A DNA stretch of 64,000 nucleotides from Paraferrimonas sp. SM1919 (GCF_010993985.1 NZ_WINH01000007.1:101658-165657), one strand, 5' to 3'. Positions 54,968 to 63,148 are shown, counted from the first letter of the stretch. The notes: generated by a model from the letters alone, not told the origin. A program made the numbers and translations.

Positions 54968-54994
54968 AAAAAGGCAAGCTTTGTGCTTGCCTTG
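54968..54994 (-). terminator. Terminator of bamE
   Basis: Stem AAGGCAAGC/GCTTGCCTT, five-base loop, followed on the minus strand by TTTTTTAG. Confidence 0.85.
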
Positions 54995-55015
54995 TGAGGT
55001 CTTTCGGTCATTCAA

Positions 55016-55396
55016 TTACTTGGATTCTTCAAGTGGAGTATTAAAGTCTTCACTCAGAGCGTAATCAGAATCGACTTTTAGTAGTTTGCCTTGCTTATCA
55101 AAATGAACCACTAATTCTTTTCTGGTTAGTTGGCCATTTCGTCCAGATTTAAATTGATATACGTAATACCAAGCGTCACTTTTAAAGCTGTCTCGAAGCA
55201 CTGGTTTACCTAATACAAATTCAACCTGTTCTTTGGTCATCTGGATACGCAGCTTTTCTACCTGCTGCTTTTCCATGTAGTTACCTTGTGGAATATCATA
55301 TTTGTACACCAACCAGTCAAAAGCAGAGCAGGCACTTAGGCTTAAAGTTATCCCTACAGCGAGCAAAGCGGTGCGTATATTGTTTTTGTTTATCAT
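55016..55396 (-). CDS. bamE: BamE, outer membrane assembly lipoprotein
   Basis: A 126-residue lipoprotein of the BAM complex. The signal ends in LSACS (lipobox), and the mature part begins YKYDIPQGNYMEKQQVEKLR, typical of BamE/SmpA. MTKEQVEFVLGKPVLRD and WYYVYQFKSGR are the family core. It acts in the periplasm on BamD/BamA. It lies next to recN, as in most gammaproteobacteria. Confidence 0.95.
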   Translation of the reverse strand: MINKNNIRTALLAVGITLSLSACSAFDWLVYKYDIPQGNYMEKQQVEKLRIQMTKEQVEFVLGKPVLRDSFKSDAWYYVYQFKSGRNGQLTRKELVVHFDKQGKLLKVDSDYALSEDFNTPLEESK

Positions 55397-55487
55397 AACT
55401 CGTACTTCTTAGCGATTGTGGTCAACATAATAACCAGCCAAAGGGTTATTAACAAGCCTATGACTTAACTCTATCAATAAAGTTTCA

Positions 55488-57149
55488 TTAACTTGCTTTT
55501 AAAAGTTGTTTCGCATTAGCAATTGCTGCGTTGGTAATTTGATCTCCTGCTACCAAGCGAGCAATTTCATTAATTCTTGCTTTCTTATCGAGTAAACGCA
55601 TAGAGGTATTCGTGGTGTCGCCTAGTACATCCTTGGAAACATACATTTGTTGGTCTCCATTGGCTGCGACTTGGGGAAGGTGAGTCACACAAATGATCTG
55701 GGTACGCTTGCCCAATTGTTTAAGCATTCGTCCGACTACCGCAGCGGTAGGGCCAGAAATACCAACATCCACCTCATCAAAAATTAGGGTAGGGGTTGCC
55801 ACGCGTTCAGAGGTCAGTACCTGCATGGCAAGGCCGATACGCGATAACTCACCACCAGAAGCGACTTTAGCCATCGGTTGAAGCGGTTGACCTGGATTAA
55901 TGCTCACTAAAAACTCAACATCATCCATGCCCTGGGCATTGGCTTGCTCTTTTTCGATAAAGCTAATCACAAACTGACCATGGGGCATGCTCAGTTCCAC
56001 CATAGCTTCGGTAATGGCAAGGCTTAACTGTTGCGCCTTTTGCTGGCGACTGTCACTTAAGGTTTGTGCGCTCTCGGTTAAAGCTTGTTTGGCCTGTTCA
56101 ATTTCAATGAGTAAATCATCACTGCGATTTTGATCTAAGGCGATAGCCTCAAGCTGCGCCGCTAACTCTTGCCAGTAGTTGTAAAGGTTTTCCGGTTGGC
56201 AGTGGTGTTTACGGGCCAGTTCATGCCAGTTGCTTAAACGAGCTTCGGTTTGTTCCAGTTGCTCTGGGTCAATATCCAGCGAGCTTCTGAAGTGCTGCAG
56301 CTCTGATTGGGATTCAGACAATTGAATCTGGGCATCGCTAAGCATTTGCAGTACGTCTTTAAGATCCGGGTAGCAATCAACAATATTTTCTGCACGGGAT
56401 AGCAACTGCTGTAACTGGGATTGAATATTGCAATCCATGTCACCTTCAAGCAGGTACAGCGCGCCTTCGGTTTGCTCAATAATATGGGCATTGTTCTGCA
56501 GTTTTTTTTGCATACTAGAAAGCTGGGGGTACTCATTTTGCTCAGGGGCAAAGTTATTTAGCTCTTCAATTTGGTATTCAAGTAACTGCTTAGCGGCCAG
56601 TTGCTCGGCATTTTTATGCTCGAGTTGCTTTAACTCTTTTTGCAGAGTAGCTAAGGCTTGGTAGCTTTGCTTGGTATTTTCCAGTAACTCGTGGTGGCCA
56701 CAGTACTGATCTAAAATGGCTAGCTGGGCTTCAGGCTTTAACAGTGCATGGTGAGCATGTTGGCCATGAATATTGACCAGCATATTGCCAAGGGTTTTTA
56801 GCTGAGCAAGGGGGACTGGACTGCCATTAATATAGGCCTTAGAACGGCCATCTTGGGTAAGAGTACGTCTTAATATGCATTCGCTACCTTGGTCTAAATC
56901 GTTATCGATTAACCATTGTTTAGCATGAGGTAACTGGCTTACGTCAAAATCAGCACTGATGTCTAGCTTACCGCTGTTAGGGCGCACCATTGAACTTTCG
57001 GCACGAGATCCTAAACATAAACTTAAAGCATCAATAGATATCGATTTACCCGCACCAGTTTCACCAGTGATGGTGGTCATGCCTGACTGTAGGCTCATTT
57101 CGAGTTGTTCAACAATAGCAAAGTTTTGAATGTTTAATTGACTAAGCAT
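55488..57149 (-). CDS. recN: DNA repair protein RecN
   Basis: A 553-residue SMC-like ATPase used in double-strand break repair. Walker A is TITGETGAGKSISIDAL; the central ~300 residues are coiled coil rich in Gln, Leu and Glu; the C-terminus has ASGGELSRIGLAMQV (signature) and TLIFDEVDVGISG (Walker B). recN is usually under LexA control; I did not find a convincing LexA box in the 83 bases upstream, though GTATATAAAAGCAGTG and ACTGTTTTTTTATACAGTA overlap that region and the latter resembles a LexA site (CTGT-N8-ACAG). Confidence 0.96.
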   Translation of the reverse strand: MLSQLNIQNFAIVEQLEMSLQSGMTTITGETGAGKSISIDALSLCLGSRAESSMVRPNSGKLDISADFDVSQLPHAKQWLIDNDLDQGSECILRRTLTQDGRSKAYINGSPVPLAQLKTLGNMLVNIHGQHAHHALLKPEAQLAILDQYCGHHELLENTKQSYQALATLQKELKQLEHKNAEQLAAKQLLEYQIEELNNFAPEQNEYPQLSSMQKKLQNNAHIIEQTEGALYLLEGDMDCNIQSQLQQLLSRAENIVDCYPDLKDVLQMLSDAQIQLSESQSELQHFRSSLDIDPEQLEQTEARLSNWHELARKHHCQPENLYNYWQELAAQLEAIALDQNRSDDLLIEIEQAKQALTESAQTLSDSRQQKAQQLSLAITEAMVELSMPHGQFVISFIEKEQANAQGMDDVEFLVSINPGQPLQPMAKVASGGELSRIGLAMQVLTSERVATPTLIFDEVDVGISGPTAAVVGRMLKQLGKRTQIICVTHLPQVAANGDQQMYVSKDVLGDTTNTSMRLLDKKARINEIARLVAGDQITNAAIANAKQLLKAS

Positions 57150-57173
57150 GGGTCACCCACAAAGGTTACTGTA

Positions 57174-57209
57174 TATAAAAGCAGTGTATAACTGTTTTTT
57201 TATACAGTA
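57174..57209 (-). promoter_or_regulatory. Possible LexA (SOS) box upstream of recN
   Basis: CTGTTTTTTTATACAG (about 57192-57207) fits the LexA consensus CTGT-N8-ACAG, and CTGTATATAAAAGCAG just beside it is a second, weaker match (CAG end offset). recN is a classical SOS gene. Confidence 0.6.
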
Positions 57210-57232
57210 AACCCCTGGTGGTGAATTTTTAA

Positions 57233-58111
57233 CTAAAAAAGTTTACTGCCCCAACCAAGTTTTGAACGCAGCACTTGAAAATCATTGCGATCCAGCGGAT
57301 GGATGAGTTGTAATTTTTTTTGACTTTTTTTGATTAGGATTTCATCACCAGCTTTGATGCTCAAATCAATATGACCATCACAGGAAATCAGCTGACTTTT
57401 ATCTTGAGAGGGCGACACCTTTATACGGATGGTTGAATCGCCATCAATAACAATAGGTCTAGCAGTTAAGCTATGGGCAAATTTAGGGTTAATGATGATG
57501 GCGTTGAGGCTTGGAGATAAAATTGCCCCTCCTGCTGATAGAGAATAAGCTGTCGAGCCCGTCGGCGTGCTCACAATTAAACCATCTGCCCTCTGGGAAT
57601 ACATAAAGTTATTATCTATATAGACTTCAAACTCGATCATATGGGCAATTTTGTCTGGGTGAAGCACTGCTTCATTCATCGCCGAATTGGAGCTGACGAG
57701 CTCGCCGTTACGGTAGACTTCAACTTCTAATAAAAAGCGTTCATCTACGCGACTGTGGCCTTCAAGGACCTGCTCAAGCCTTGGGAACAGGTCATCGGGA
57801 GATAAATCCGTTAAAAAGCCTAAATTGCCACGGTTGACACCAATGACTTTGATATTAGATTGATAAAGTGCTCTCGCCGCTCCGAGCATATTGCCATCAC
57901 CACCAATCACTATCGCAAGATCGGCTATCTGGCCAATTTGCTCTAAAACGATGGTTTGGCATTGCATTTGGCAACTTTGAGCGAGTCGCTGTTCAACAAT
58001 AACCTGATAATTTTTATCTGTTAACCATTGAACTAAATCAGTCAGAGTCTGCATCGTTCCCTGATGATGGGGCTTGCCAATAATGGCAATTGTAGAAAAA
58101 ATTGGCTTCAT
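57233..58111 (-). CDS. nadK: NAD kinase
   Basis: NadK makes NADP from NAD and ATP. The start at 58111 ([20 protein letters not shown]) gives 292 residues, the length of E. coli NadK, and leaves the grpE heat-shock promoter outside the gene; the frame extends 11 codons further without conservation. Motifs are the [11 protein letters not shown] loop, [13 protein letters not shown] and [15 protein letters not shown]. It is divergent from grpE and upstream of recN, the usual arrangement. Confidence 0.96.
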   Translation of the reverse strand: MKPIFSTIAIIGKPHHQGTMQTLTDLVQWLTDKNYQVIVEQRLAQSCQMQCQTIVLEQIGQIADLAIVIGGDGNMLGAARALYQSNIKVIGVNRGNLGFLTDLSPDDLFPRLEQVLEGHSRVDERFLLEVEVYRNGELVSSNSAMNEAVLHPDKIAHMIEFEVYIDNNFMYSQRADGLIVSTPTGSTAYSLSAGGAILSPSLNAIIINPKFAHSLTARPIVIDGDSTIRIKVSPSQDKSQLISCDGHIDLSIKAGDEILIKKSQKKLQLIHPLDRNDFQVLRSKLGWGSKLF

Positions 58112-58134
58112 ATCGATGAAAAAGCGTCCTAGCC

Positions 58135-58162
58135 CTTGAATCATAAACTTTGATCCCCATAA
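58135..58162 (+). promoter_or_regulatory. Sigma-32 heat-shock promoter of grpE
   Basis: CTTGAA, 14 bases, then CCCCATAA: a near-perfect heat-shock promoter 48-75 bases before the grpE start. Confidence 0.85.
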
Positions 58163-58209
58163 TAAGCACCAGAGTTTAAAGACACAAAGTATTTTTTATT
58201 GGAGTCGTT

Positions 58210-58815
58210 ATGAGCGCGGAAGAGCAAAAACAGCCTGAAGAGCAAGTAGAACAAGCACAAACTGAAAACCAAGAGGTAGAGCAAGAGCAATCTATCGAAG
58301 TTGAAGTTTCAGAATTGGACCAAGTTAAAGCAGAACTTGAAGAAGCGAAAGCAACCATTGCCGATCAAAAAGATTCAGTGTTACGTGCAGCTGCTGAAAT
58401 TGACAACGTGAAGCGTCGTGCTGCCATTGATGTTGAAAAGGCACATAAGTTTGCCTTAGAAAAGTTTGCTAACGAGCTGCTACCAGTTATTGATAACCTA
58501 GAGCGTGCACTAAGCCAAGAAGTAGGCGAGTCTGCTAAAGGCATGGTTGAAGGTGTTGAGCTAACCCTGAAAACTTTCTTAACGTCGGTAGATAAGTTTG
58601 GCCTGAAGCAAATTGACCCTAAGGGTGAGCAATTTGATCCTAACTTCCACCAAGCTATCTCTATGGTGCCAAATCCAGAAGTTGACGACAACTCAGTAAT
58701 GGACGTCATGCAAAAAGGCTTCGAACTAAACGGCCGTGTACTTCGCCCAGCTATGGTTGTGGTTGCCCAAGGTGGTCCAAAACCAAGCCCACAAAGCGTA
58801 GACGTTCAAGCTTAA
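58210..58815 (+). CDS. grpE: GrpE, nucleotide exchange factor of DnaK
   Basis: A 201-residue co-chaperone that releases ADP from DnaK. The N-terminal ~45 residues are acidic and disordered; a long coiled helix follows ([39 protein letters not shown]); the C-terminal beta domain has [18 protein letters not shown] and [20 protein letters not shown] precedes the start. dnaK is not adjacent. The sigma-32 promoter upstream fits its heat-shock role, and a terminator follows. Confidence 0.98.
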   Translation: MSAEEQKQPEEQVEQAQTENQEVEQEQSIEVEVSELDQVKAELEEAKATIADQKDSVLRAAAEIDNVKRRAAIDVEKAHKFALEKFANELLPVIDNLERALSQEVGESAKGMVEGVELTLKTFLTSVDKFGLKQIDPKGEQFDPNFHQAISMVPNPEVDDNSVMDVMQKGFELNGRVLRPAMVVVAQGGPKPSPQSVDVQA

Positions 58816-58837
58816 TTTCTCAGCTTTACGAAATTCT

Positions 58838-58878
58838 AAATACCCGCACTGGATTATATTCAGCGCGGGTATTTTTTT
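58838..58878 (+). terminator. Terminator of grpE
   Basis: Arms AAATACCCGC/GCGGGTATTT followed by TTTT. Beyond it, 58880-59460 has no gene and holds only the repeats listed next. Confidence 0.8.
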
Positions 58879-59019
58879 ATCTTTTAAAAGGGGACTAGGG
58901 ACCTGATTATTGTCTTAAATTTTTAAGCTGCGCTTGGTTGTTCAAGGTGGGAGTCAGCGATGCTGAAATTTGATTCTTTTAAACTTCGCTTAACTGTTCT
59001 AGTGTATCCACGGAGTGCC

Positions 59020-59145
59020 GGGCTGCCGGCAGCAGGTCAGGGGAAGCCAACAGCTTGTTACTTCAGGCATCCCTGCCTTACGCCCTCCGGGTCTGCTAAA
59101 GCAGCTCAAAATTGTTCCTGACAATTTTGTCCCCGTCCTCCTGAG
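59020..59145 (-). ncRNA. Dispersed structured repeat, copy 2
   Basis: On the minus strand this has the order of the copy at 53379: GACAAAATTGT...ACAATTTTG (59107-59129, five-base loop), then GCTGCTTTAGCAG, then AGGC/GCCT around hexaloop AGGGAT (59065-59078). The same stems in the other copy use different but still complementary bases, while CAGGGATG is kept. This pattern fits a conserved folded element rather than protein coding. Confidence 0.5.
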
Positions 59146-59200
59146 CCGCCCCTTACTTTGCTTAACCAGAATTTTTCATTCGTCATAACGCTGACGGTTA

Positions 59201-59250
59201 GATTCGCCATCCATGGCTCAAACTAACCTTAAAAGTCATCCATGACTTTT
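59201..59250 (-). ncRNA. Pair of ATGGAT-hexaloop hairpins, copy A
   Basis: Minus strand: AAAAGTC-ATGGAT-GACTTTT (59231-59250), then AAGGTTAG, then GCC-ATGGAT-GGC (59206-59217) enclosed by GGTTAG/CTAACC. A second copy at 63792-63845 keeps the loops but changes the stems in a complementary way. Confidence 0.5.
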
Positions 59251-59349
59251 ACAGCTATTTCTCAATCAAATTCTTCGCAAAGTCAGAGGGGAGTTTGAGT
59301 AGCGGAACGTTTTCAAAGCCGATACCTCTAACTCGTTTCTGCCCCTTTC

Positions 59350-59377
59350 CGAGTTACGAGTAGCGAGTGACGAGAGC
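59350..59377 (+). repeat. 7-bp tandem repeat, four units
   Basis: CGAGTTA, CGAGTAG, CGAGTGA and CGAGAGC follow one another. No function is evident. Confidence 0.5.
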
Positions 59378-59560
59378 GGGCTTCGCCCTTCGAGGGATGA
59401 GTTATAAGCACGACGAATAATGCAAATTAACTATTGCTAACAGGTGAGCATTTATACAGTTATAACTGTTCACTTGATTAATGGGTGACAAACAGAGCCA
59501 AAATTGGCTGTTTGAAGGCTCGATAACCTTCCAAAATTTAACTAAGTTATTGATTAACTT

Positions 59561-59610
59561 AAAACGAGACCGTGGATGTAGGGAAACCCTACATCCACGG
59601 TCTCGTTTTT
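59561..59610. terminator. Perfect 23-bp hairpin with flanking A and T runs
   Basis: Arms AAAACGAGACCGTGGATG... and its exact complement around AAA, then TTTTT. It could end transcription in both directions. The copy at ~61346-61390 is imperfect. Confidence 0.75.
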
Positions 59611-59661
59611 GCCGAGCGTGATTTTCAGTTTTTATTGAAAATGAGAATAAATTACACTTTA

Positions 59662-59746
59662 TTTCAACAAGTTAACGTGACATATTATTTTTAAGTTAAA
59701 TTTTGTGCGGAAGATTATCGAGCTTCCGCTTAATAAGCTGTTAAAT
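59662..59746 (+). repeat. attC-like recombination site 1
   Basis: Ends CAACAAGTTAA and TTAATAAGCTGTTAAAT are imperfectly complementary; GTTAAAT fits the integron core GTTRRRY. Inside lies GCGGAAG/CTTCCGC. Confidence 0.5.
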
Positions 59747-59761
59747 CTATAAGGAGTATTA

Positions 59762-60316
59762 ATGAAGATCGTAAAACGTCTCCTCAAGGAAGGAGAAAAC
59801 AAGGCGTCTATTTTCGAGAAGGCTTCAGCCTATGGCCTTAATCCAAAAAAGGTTTCGAAATATCTAGCAATGTATCCGGATTCTGAAGAGTCTAAGAAAT
59901 ACAATAGAGCCAACAATATCTTGATAGGCATATATTCTGTTCTGTTTTTATTGGGGTTACTGGGTGCAGTGCCAATTCTCTCAGAGTTGCCAGTGGGGGC
60001 AATGCTTGGGGTTCTGGCCTTTGCGCTATTGATACCTAGCGCAGTTATATACTGTATTTATAAAAAACAATCGATTGGGTATTTGATACTTTGCTTTTTC
60101 CTCTTTAAAGGGATTTTTGATTCATTCAAAGGGTACGAAGCAGACCCTGTCGGGGTCTGGGTGGGTGCAGCCATTAATGTCTGCCTTATTGTTTATGTAG
60201 TTATATTAAAAAACAAACTTTTCCCTCATCAAAATTTCTTTAACACAAAGAAGAACGATGAAGGTGTTTCTATCTTCACCAAAGATTTAACAAGCCAAGC
60301 AAGCGGGCCTGCCTAA
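59762..60316 (+). CDS. Cassette-encoded membrane protein, hypothetical
   Basis: A 184-residue protein with no family I recognise. Residues 1-45 are basic and helical (KIVKRLLKEGENKASIFEKA, LNPKKVSKYLAMYP), and about four membrane helices follow from ~52 to ~150. The last residues (TSQASGPA) are read from the attC at 60287, as often occurs in cassette genes. AAGGAG precedes the start. It lies just after an attC-like site, so it is most simply a promoterless cassette gene. Confidence 0.75.
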   Translation: MKIVKRLLKEGENKASIFEKASAYGLNPKKVSKYLAMYPDSEESKKYNRANNILIGIYSVLFLLGLLGAVPILSELPVGAMLGVLAFALLIPSAVIYCIYKKQSIGYLILCFFLFKGIFDSFKGYEADPVGVWVGAAINVCLIVYVVILKNKLFPHQNFFNTKKNDEGVSIFTKDLTSQASGPA

Positions 60317-60342
60317 TCAGCAGCCCCTTCTTGTGGCGTTAG
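60287..60342 (+). repeat. attC recombination site 2
   Basis: TTAACAAGCC ... GGCGTTAG with the inner pairs CAAG/CTTG and GGGC/GCCC: a short, typical attC of about 56 bases. It ends 14 bases before the metallo-beta-lactamase start. Confidence 0.85.
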
Positions 60343-60355
60343 AGGCCAGAAGGAA

Positions 60356-61111
60356 ATGAGAGCATACTATTTATTGTTAATTGTCTTATTCAGTTTTTTG
60401 GCTTCGGCTAACGAAGAGATCCCTAGCTTGGAAATTAATGAAATTTCGAAGGGTGTCTTTCTACATAAATCGTATAGTCTAGTAAATGGCTGGGGATTAG
60501 TAAGTTCAAATGGACTCGTTGTTGTTAATAACCGGAAGGCCTTTATTGTTGATACTCCCTGGTCTGAGCAGGATACTGAAAAGCTTGTAAATTGGATTCG
60601 ATCAAAAAATTATAGTTTGTTGGGTAGTATTTCCACTCATTCACACGAAGATCGGACCGCGGGTATAAAATGGCTAAATGGTCAATCAATAGCTACGTAC
60701 GCAACCGAATTAACTAACAGTATTTTGTTGAAAGAAGGTAAGGAGCAAGCAAGACATTCATTAAAGGGTAATGACGTTGAATTAGCAAATGGTTTGCTTG
60801 AAGTTTTTTATCCTGGGGGGGGCCATACCATTGATAACGTGGTCGTATGGTTGCCTAAGTCAAATATATTATTTGGTGGCTGTTTTGTTCGCAGTCTTGA
60901 ATCCAAGGGGCTTGGTTATACTGGTGAAGCACATATCGATCAGTGGGCTATATCAGCTGAGAACACAATTTCTAAGTACCCCAAAGCTAAAACAGTGATT
61001 CCTGGCCATGGAGAAATTGGTAATATTGAGTTGTTAAAACATACTAAGTTTCTGGCGGAAAAAGCCTCTAACAAATCAATCCAGCCGACCGCTGAAGCGT
61101 CGGCTGATTGA
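60356..61111 (+). CDS. Subclass B1 metallo-beta-lactamase in a gene cassette (DIM/TMB/IMP-like)
   Basis: A 251-residue zinc beta-lactamase that hydrolyses the beta-lactam ring in the periplasm. The signal peptide is MRAYYLLLIVLFSFLASA. All B1 zinc ligands are present: H95, H97 and D99 (STHSHEDRTAG), H157 (YPGGGHTIDN), C176 (LFGGCFVRS) and H218 (VIPGHGEIG). VNGWGLVSSNGLVVV and NVVVWLPKSNILFGGC mark the IMP/DIM branch; from memory it is closest to DIM-1, including the stretch GLGYTGEAHIDQW. The last ~13 residues (NKSIQPTAEASAD) are translated from the attC. AGAAGGAA precedes the start. Ser at position 96 of the H-x-H motif is less usual than Phe or Trp. Activity is not proven. Confidence 0.93.
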   Translation: MRAYYLLLIVLFSFLASANEEIPSLEINEISKGVFLHKSYSLVNGWGLVSSNGLVVVNNRKAFIVDTPWSEQDTEKLVNWIRSKNYSLLGSISTHSHEDRTAGIKWLNGQSIATYATELTNSILLKEGKEQARHSLKGNDVELANGLLEVFYPGGGHTIDNVVVWLPKSNILFGGCFVRSLESKGLGYTGEAHIDQWAISAENTISKYPKAKTVIPGHGEIGNIELLKHTKFLAEKASNKSIQPTAEASAD

Positions 61112-61120
61112 GGCGTTACC
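61066..61120 (+). repeat. attC recombination site 3 (overlaps the lactamase 3' end)
   Basis: TAACAAATCAAT ... ATTGAGGCGTTACC with the inner hairpin CAGCCGAC/GTCGGCTG. The paired CAAT/ATTG arms and the AAC/GTT ends are those of an attC. Confidence 0.88.
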
Positions 61121-61239
61121 TCTCAAATCGTAAATTGTTTTCGTCCATTTCCGAGCTAGGCCGCCTAAATCGGAAATGCCCCAAAATGAGTTTCAAACTC
61201 AGTCCATCATTGGTTAAAAACCACTAAGTATTTATCCAG

Positions 61240-61526
61240 GTATAACTGTTTTGGTGATTAATGGGTGACAAACAGAGCCCAAATTGGCTGTTTGAAGGCT
61301 CGATAATCTTCCAAAATTTAACTAAGTTATTGATTAACTTCAAAGTAGCCAAGGGATGTAGGGAAACACTACATCCACGGTCTCGTTTTTGCCGAGCATG
61401 ATTTTCAGTTTTTCTTATCTTGGTGAGAAATTTGTACTTTATTTCAACAGCTTAAAATGACATATTATTTGTAAGTTAAATTTATAAAGGCAGTTTATCG
61501 AGCTTCCGCTTAATAAGCTGTTATGT
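61240..61526 (+). repeat. Non-coding cassette-like repeat, copy 2
   Basis: Second copy of the segment at 59460. It fills the 431-base gap between the lactamase and the next cassette gene and ends in an attC-like site (61442-61526: TCAACAGCTTAA ... TTAATAAGCTGTTATG), where AACAGCTTA and TAAGCTGTT are exact complements. Confidence 0.65.
61442..61526 (+). repeat. attC-like recombination site 4
   Basis: AACAGCTTA at the left pairs with TAAGCTGTT at the right. The core GTTATGT departs from GTTRRRY at one position. Confidence 0.55.
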
Positions 61527-61542
61527 GTTTAGGCAGGTTTAG

Positions 61543-61842
61543 GTGTTTTTAGAATACGAAATATATTACTGGTTAGTTTGGATACCGATAACTTACTTCT
61601 CAGCTAGAAAGAAAGGCTTTGCTGGTATTATCTTGTGTCATATCCTAATTGCCATATCTATATTTGTTGCTGACGTTATTTTGATCTCTCAAGCAATGGC
61701 TAAGCCAAATTGGGATGGTACACCGGATATGGACTTTGTATTTATGCTTGGTATGTTAATTAGAATTTTTGCCGTTAATATAGTGTTATTACCAGCAGCA
61801 ATTTTAGGTTGGTTAGTAAAGAGAGCAGACGAAAACACATAA
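61543..61842 (+). CDS. Cassette-encoded small membrane protein, hypothetical
   Basis: A 99-residue protein with three or four hydrophobic segments (IYYWLVWIPITYFSA, IILCHILIAISIFVADVILI, VNIVLLPAAILGWLV). No family is recognised. The start is GTG at 61543 with AGG a few bases upstream. The stop codon TAA is part of the first bases of an attC (TAACAAG) that is split by an IS110-family insertion. Confidence 0.65.
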   Translation: MFLEYEIYYWLVWIPITYFSARKKGFAGIILCHILIAISIFVADVILISQAMAKPNWDGTPDMDFVFMLGMLIRIFAVNIVLLPAAILGWLVKRADENT

Positions 61843-61864
61843 CAAGAGACTATGGCGTCAATAA

Positions 61865-62821
61865 TTAATTTGAGCACATTGGCGCTTCCCATGTTTTACC
61901 GTCTCTGAGCATCGAATTTAGTATCACTACCATCTTTCTTATACAGGCAATAATAGCTACTTTTTTAGGCTTTCCTGATGCAACTAAGCGTTGGTAGTAT
62001 TCCTTAAAAACAGGATTTGACTGTATCGCCGACATCATCGCCATATACAGCACGGTACGAACTTGATGACGTCCTCCCTGTATTTTTCGCAAGCCCTTGA
62101 AACGGCCACTTTCTCGGTTCATCGGCGCAACACCGACCAAAGCACTTGCCTGTTTATTACTCATGTAGCCGAGCTCTGGGAGGTTGCTGATGATGGAAGC
62201 TGCAGCTATCTTACCAACGCCTTTCATACTTTGAAGCAGGTCATTCTTGGTCTTATATTCGGGGCAAGACTTAATGAGTTTGAGAATTTTTTCTTCCACC
62301 TTTTCTATCTGGTTTCTAAACGCTGTCAAAATCGGCTTTATGGTTGAAACTAAATTTTTAGGCAAAATTTGCAGCCTATTTTTCTCCATAGTTTGCATCA
62401 CTAGTAGCTGATTACGCCTAGCGACCAGGTCGCTCATAGCCTGCATAACTTCTGGTTTGAGCGTTGATAATGGCGGCTTAATCGCTTCACCATAATGGGC
62501 AATCAATTGAGCATCCAGCTTATCTGTTTTCGCTCTCCTTCCGATAGCGCCCGCGAAGCGTTTTACATGAATGGGATTGGCTACTACAAAAGGCAACTTA
62601 GCCTTAGCGCAGGCCATGATAAAAGGTGCTTCTAGTCGCCCTGTTGCCTCGACAATAATCCTTTTGGGGGCGTGTTTTTTGATTCGTGTAATGGCTTTTT
62701 TAATACCAGCCTCTGTATTTTCGACAGAGAAAAAATCTCCTAACGGACGAATATAGATATCTAGGTGATATTTACCCGTATCGACACCGATATTAACGTT
62801 TTGATTTGTCGTTGTTTTCAT
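61865..62821 (-). CDS. IS110-family transposase (DEDD recombinase)
   Basis: A 318-residue transposase. The N-terminal RuvC-like DEDD domain shows the first Asp in NIGVDTGKYHLDIYI, Glu in IIVEATGRLEAPF and two Asp in RRAKTDKLDAQLIAHYGE. The C-terminal Transposase_20 domain has the helix-hairpin-helix MKGVGKIAAASIISNLPEL and the catalytic serine region GVAPMNRESGRFKGLRKIQG. In this family the enzyme works with a non-coding bridge RNA (seekRNA) that chooses donor and target. The gene appears intact. Confidence 0.95.
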   Translation of the reverse strand: MKTTTNQNVNIGVDTGKYHLDIYIRPLGDFFSVENTEAGIKKAITRIKKHAPKRIIVEATGRLEAPFIMACAKAKLPFVVANPIHVKRFAGAIGRRAKTDKLDAQLIAHYGEAIKPPLSTLKPEVMQAMSDLVARRNQLLVMQTMEKNRLQILPKNLVSTIKPILTAFRNQIEKVEEKILKLIKSCPEYKTKNDLLQSMKGVGKIAAASIISNLPELGYMSNKQASALVGVAPMNRESGRFKGLRKIQGGRHQVRTVLYMAMMSAIQSNPVFKEYYQRLVASGKPKKVAIIACIRKMVVILNSMLRDGKTWEAPMCSN

Positions 62822-63049
62822 AATAAGCTAACCCTTGCTTGCATAATGCGGGTTCGAGACCCAGTAGACTATTCGAGTATTTCGCTTGGAGTCTTTTACG
62901 GCGTTCTTTCTTGTTATCGGTCTCTCAACAGAGGAGCCATCACTCAATCGAACTACCGTAAAAGAAGGCCTTAGTTGCAGCTAAGGCTTGGGTCTCACTT
63001 TACCCTAAGTTGGTTGAAAAATGATTGATTAGGTGGGGTAATTATCCAT
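62822..63049 (-). ncRNA. Candidate IS110 bridge RNA region
   Basis: The region upstream of the transposase has no gene and folds strongly: CTTTTACGG (62893-62901) pairs with CCGTAAAAG (62956-62964), GCCTTAG pairs with CTAAGGC, and GGGT pairs with ACCC. In IS110-group elements the bridge RNA is encoded in the non-coding end on this side of the transposase. The exact ends and guide loops cannot be set here. Confidence 0.55.
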
Positions 63050-63144
63050 ACAAGGCAATCAAGCAGGAAAATCTACAGTTGGCTGTTTTCACTGCGTTCA
63101 ACATTTTAGCCAACTATAAATTTCCTCTTATTGAGGCGTTAAAT
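63050..63144 (+). repeat. attC recombination site 5 (split by the IS; first bases at 61839-61846)
   Basis: The right part reads ACAAGGCAATCAAGCAGG ... ATTGAGGCGTTAAAT. AGGAAAATCTACAGTTGGCT pairs with AGCCAACTATAAATTTCCT, giving a long imperfect hairpin of Vibrio super-integron type. GTTAAAT fits GTTRRRY. Confidence 0.88.
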
Positions 63145-63148
63145 TCCC

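Larger units (their letters stand above)
59460..59746 (+). repeat. Non-coding cassette-like repeat, copy 1
   Basis: A ~290-bp segment without a convincing gene, repeated at 61240-61526 with scattered changes. It contains AACAGAGCCAAAATTGGCTG as a hairpin, a strong terminator-like stem, and ends in a site with attC character immediately before a cassette gene. It behaves as a non-coding integron cassette. Confidence 0.65.
61847..63054 (-). mobile_element. IS110-family insertion sequence inside an attC site
   Basis: A ~1.2-kb element with one transposase gene and a ~230-bp structured non-coding region on its 5' side. ACAAG stands at both borders (61842-61846 and 63050-63054). Removing the element joins CATAACAAG to GCAATCAAGCAGG, which recreates a normal attC start. 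There are no long terminal inverted repeats, as usual for the family; short similar stretches (TATGG...ATAATTA) lie near both ends in inverted orientation. Confidence 0.85.

Noticed and set aside
62765..62974. Frame in the 5' non-coding end of the IS110 element
   Set aside because: It overlaps the transposase start on the other strand and the structured RNA region; no family match.
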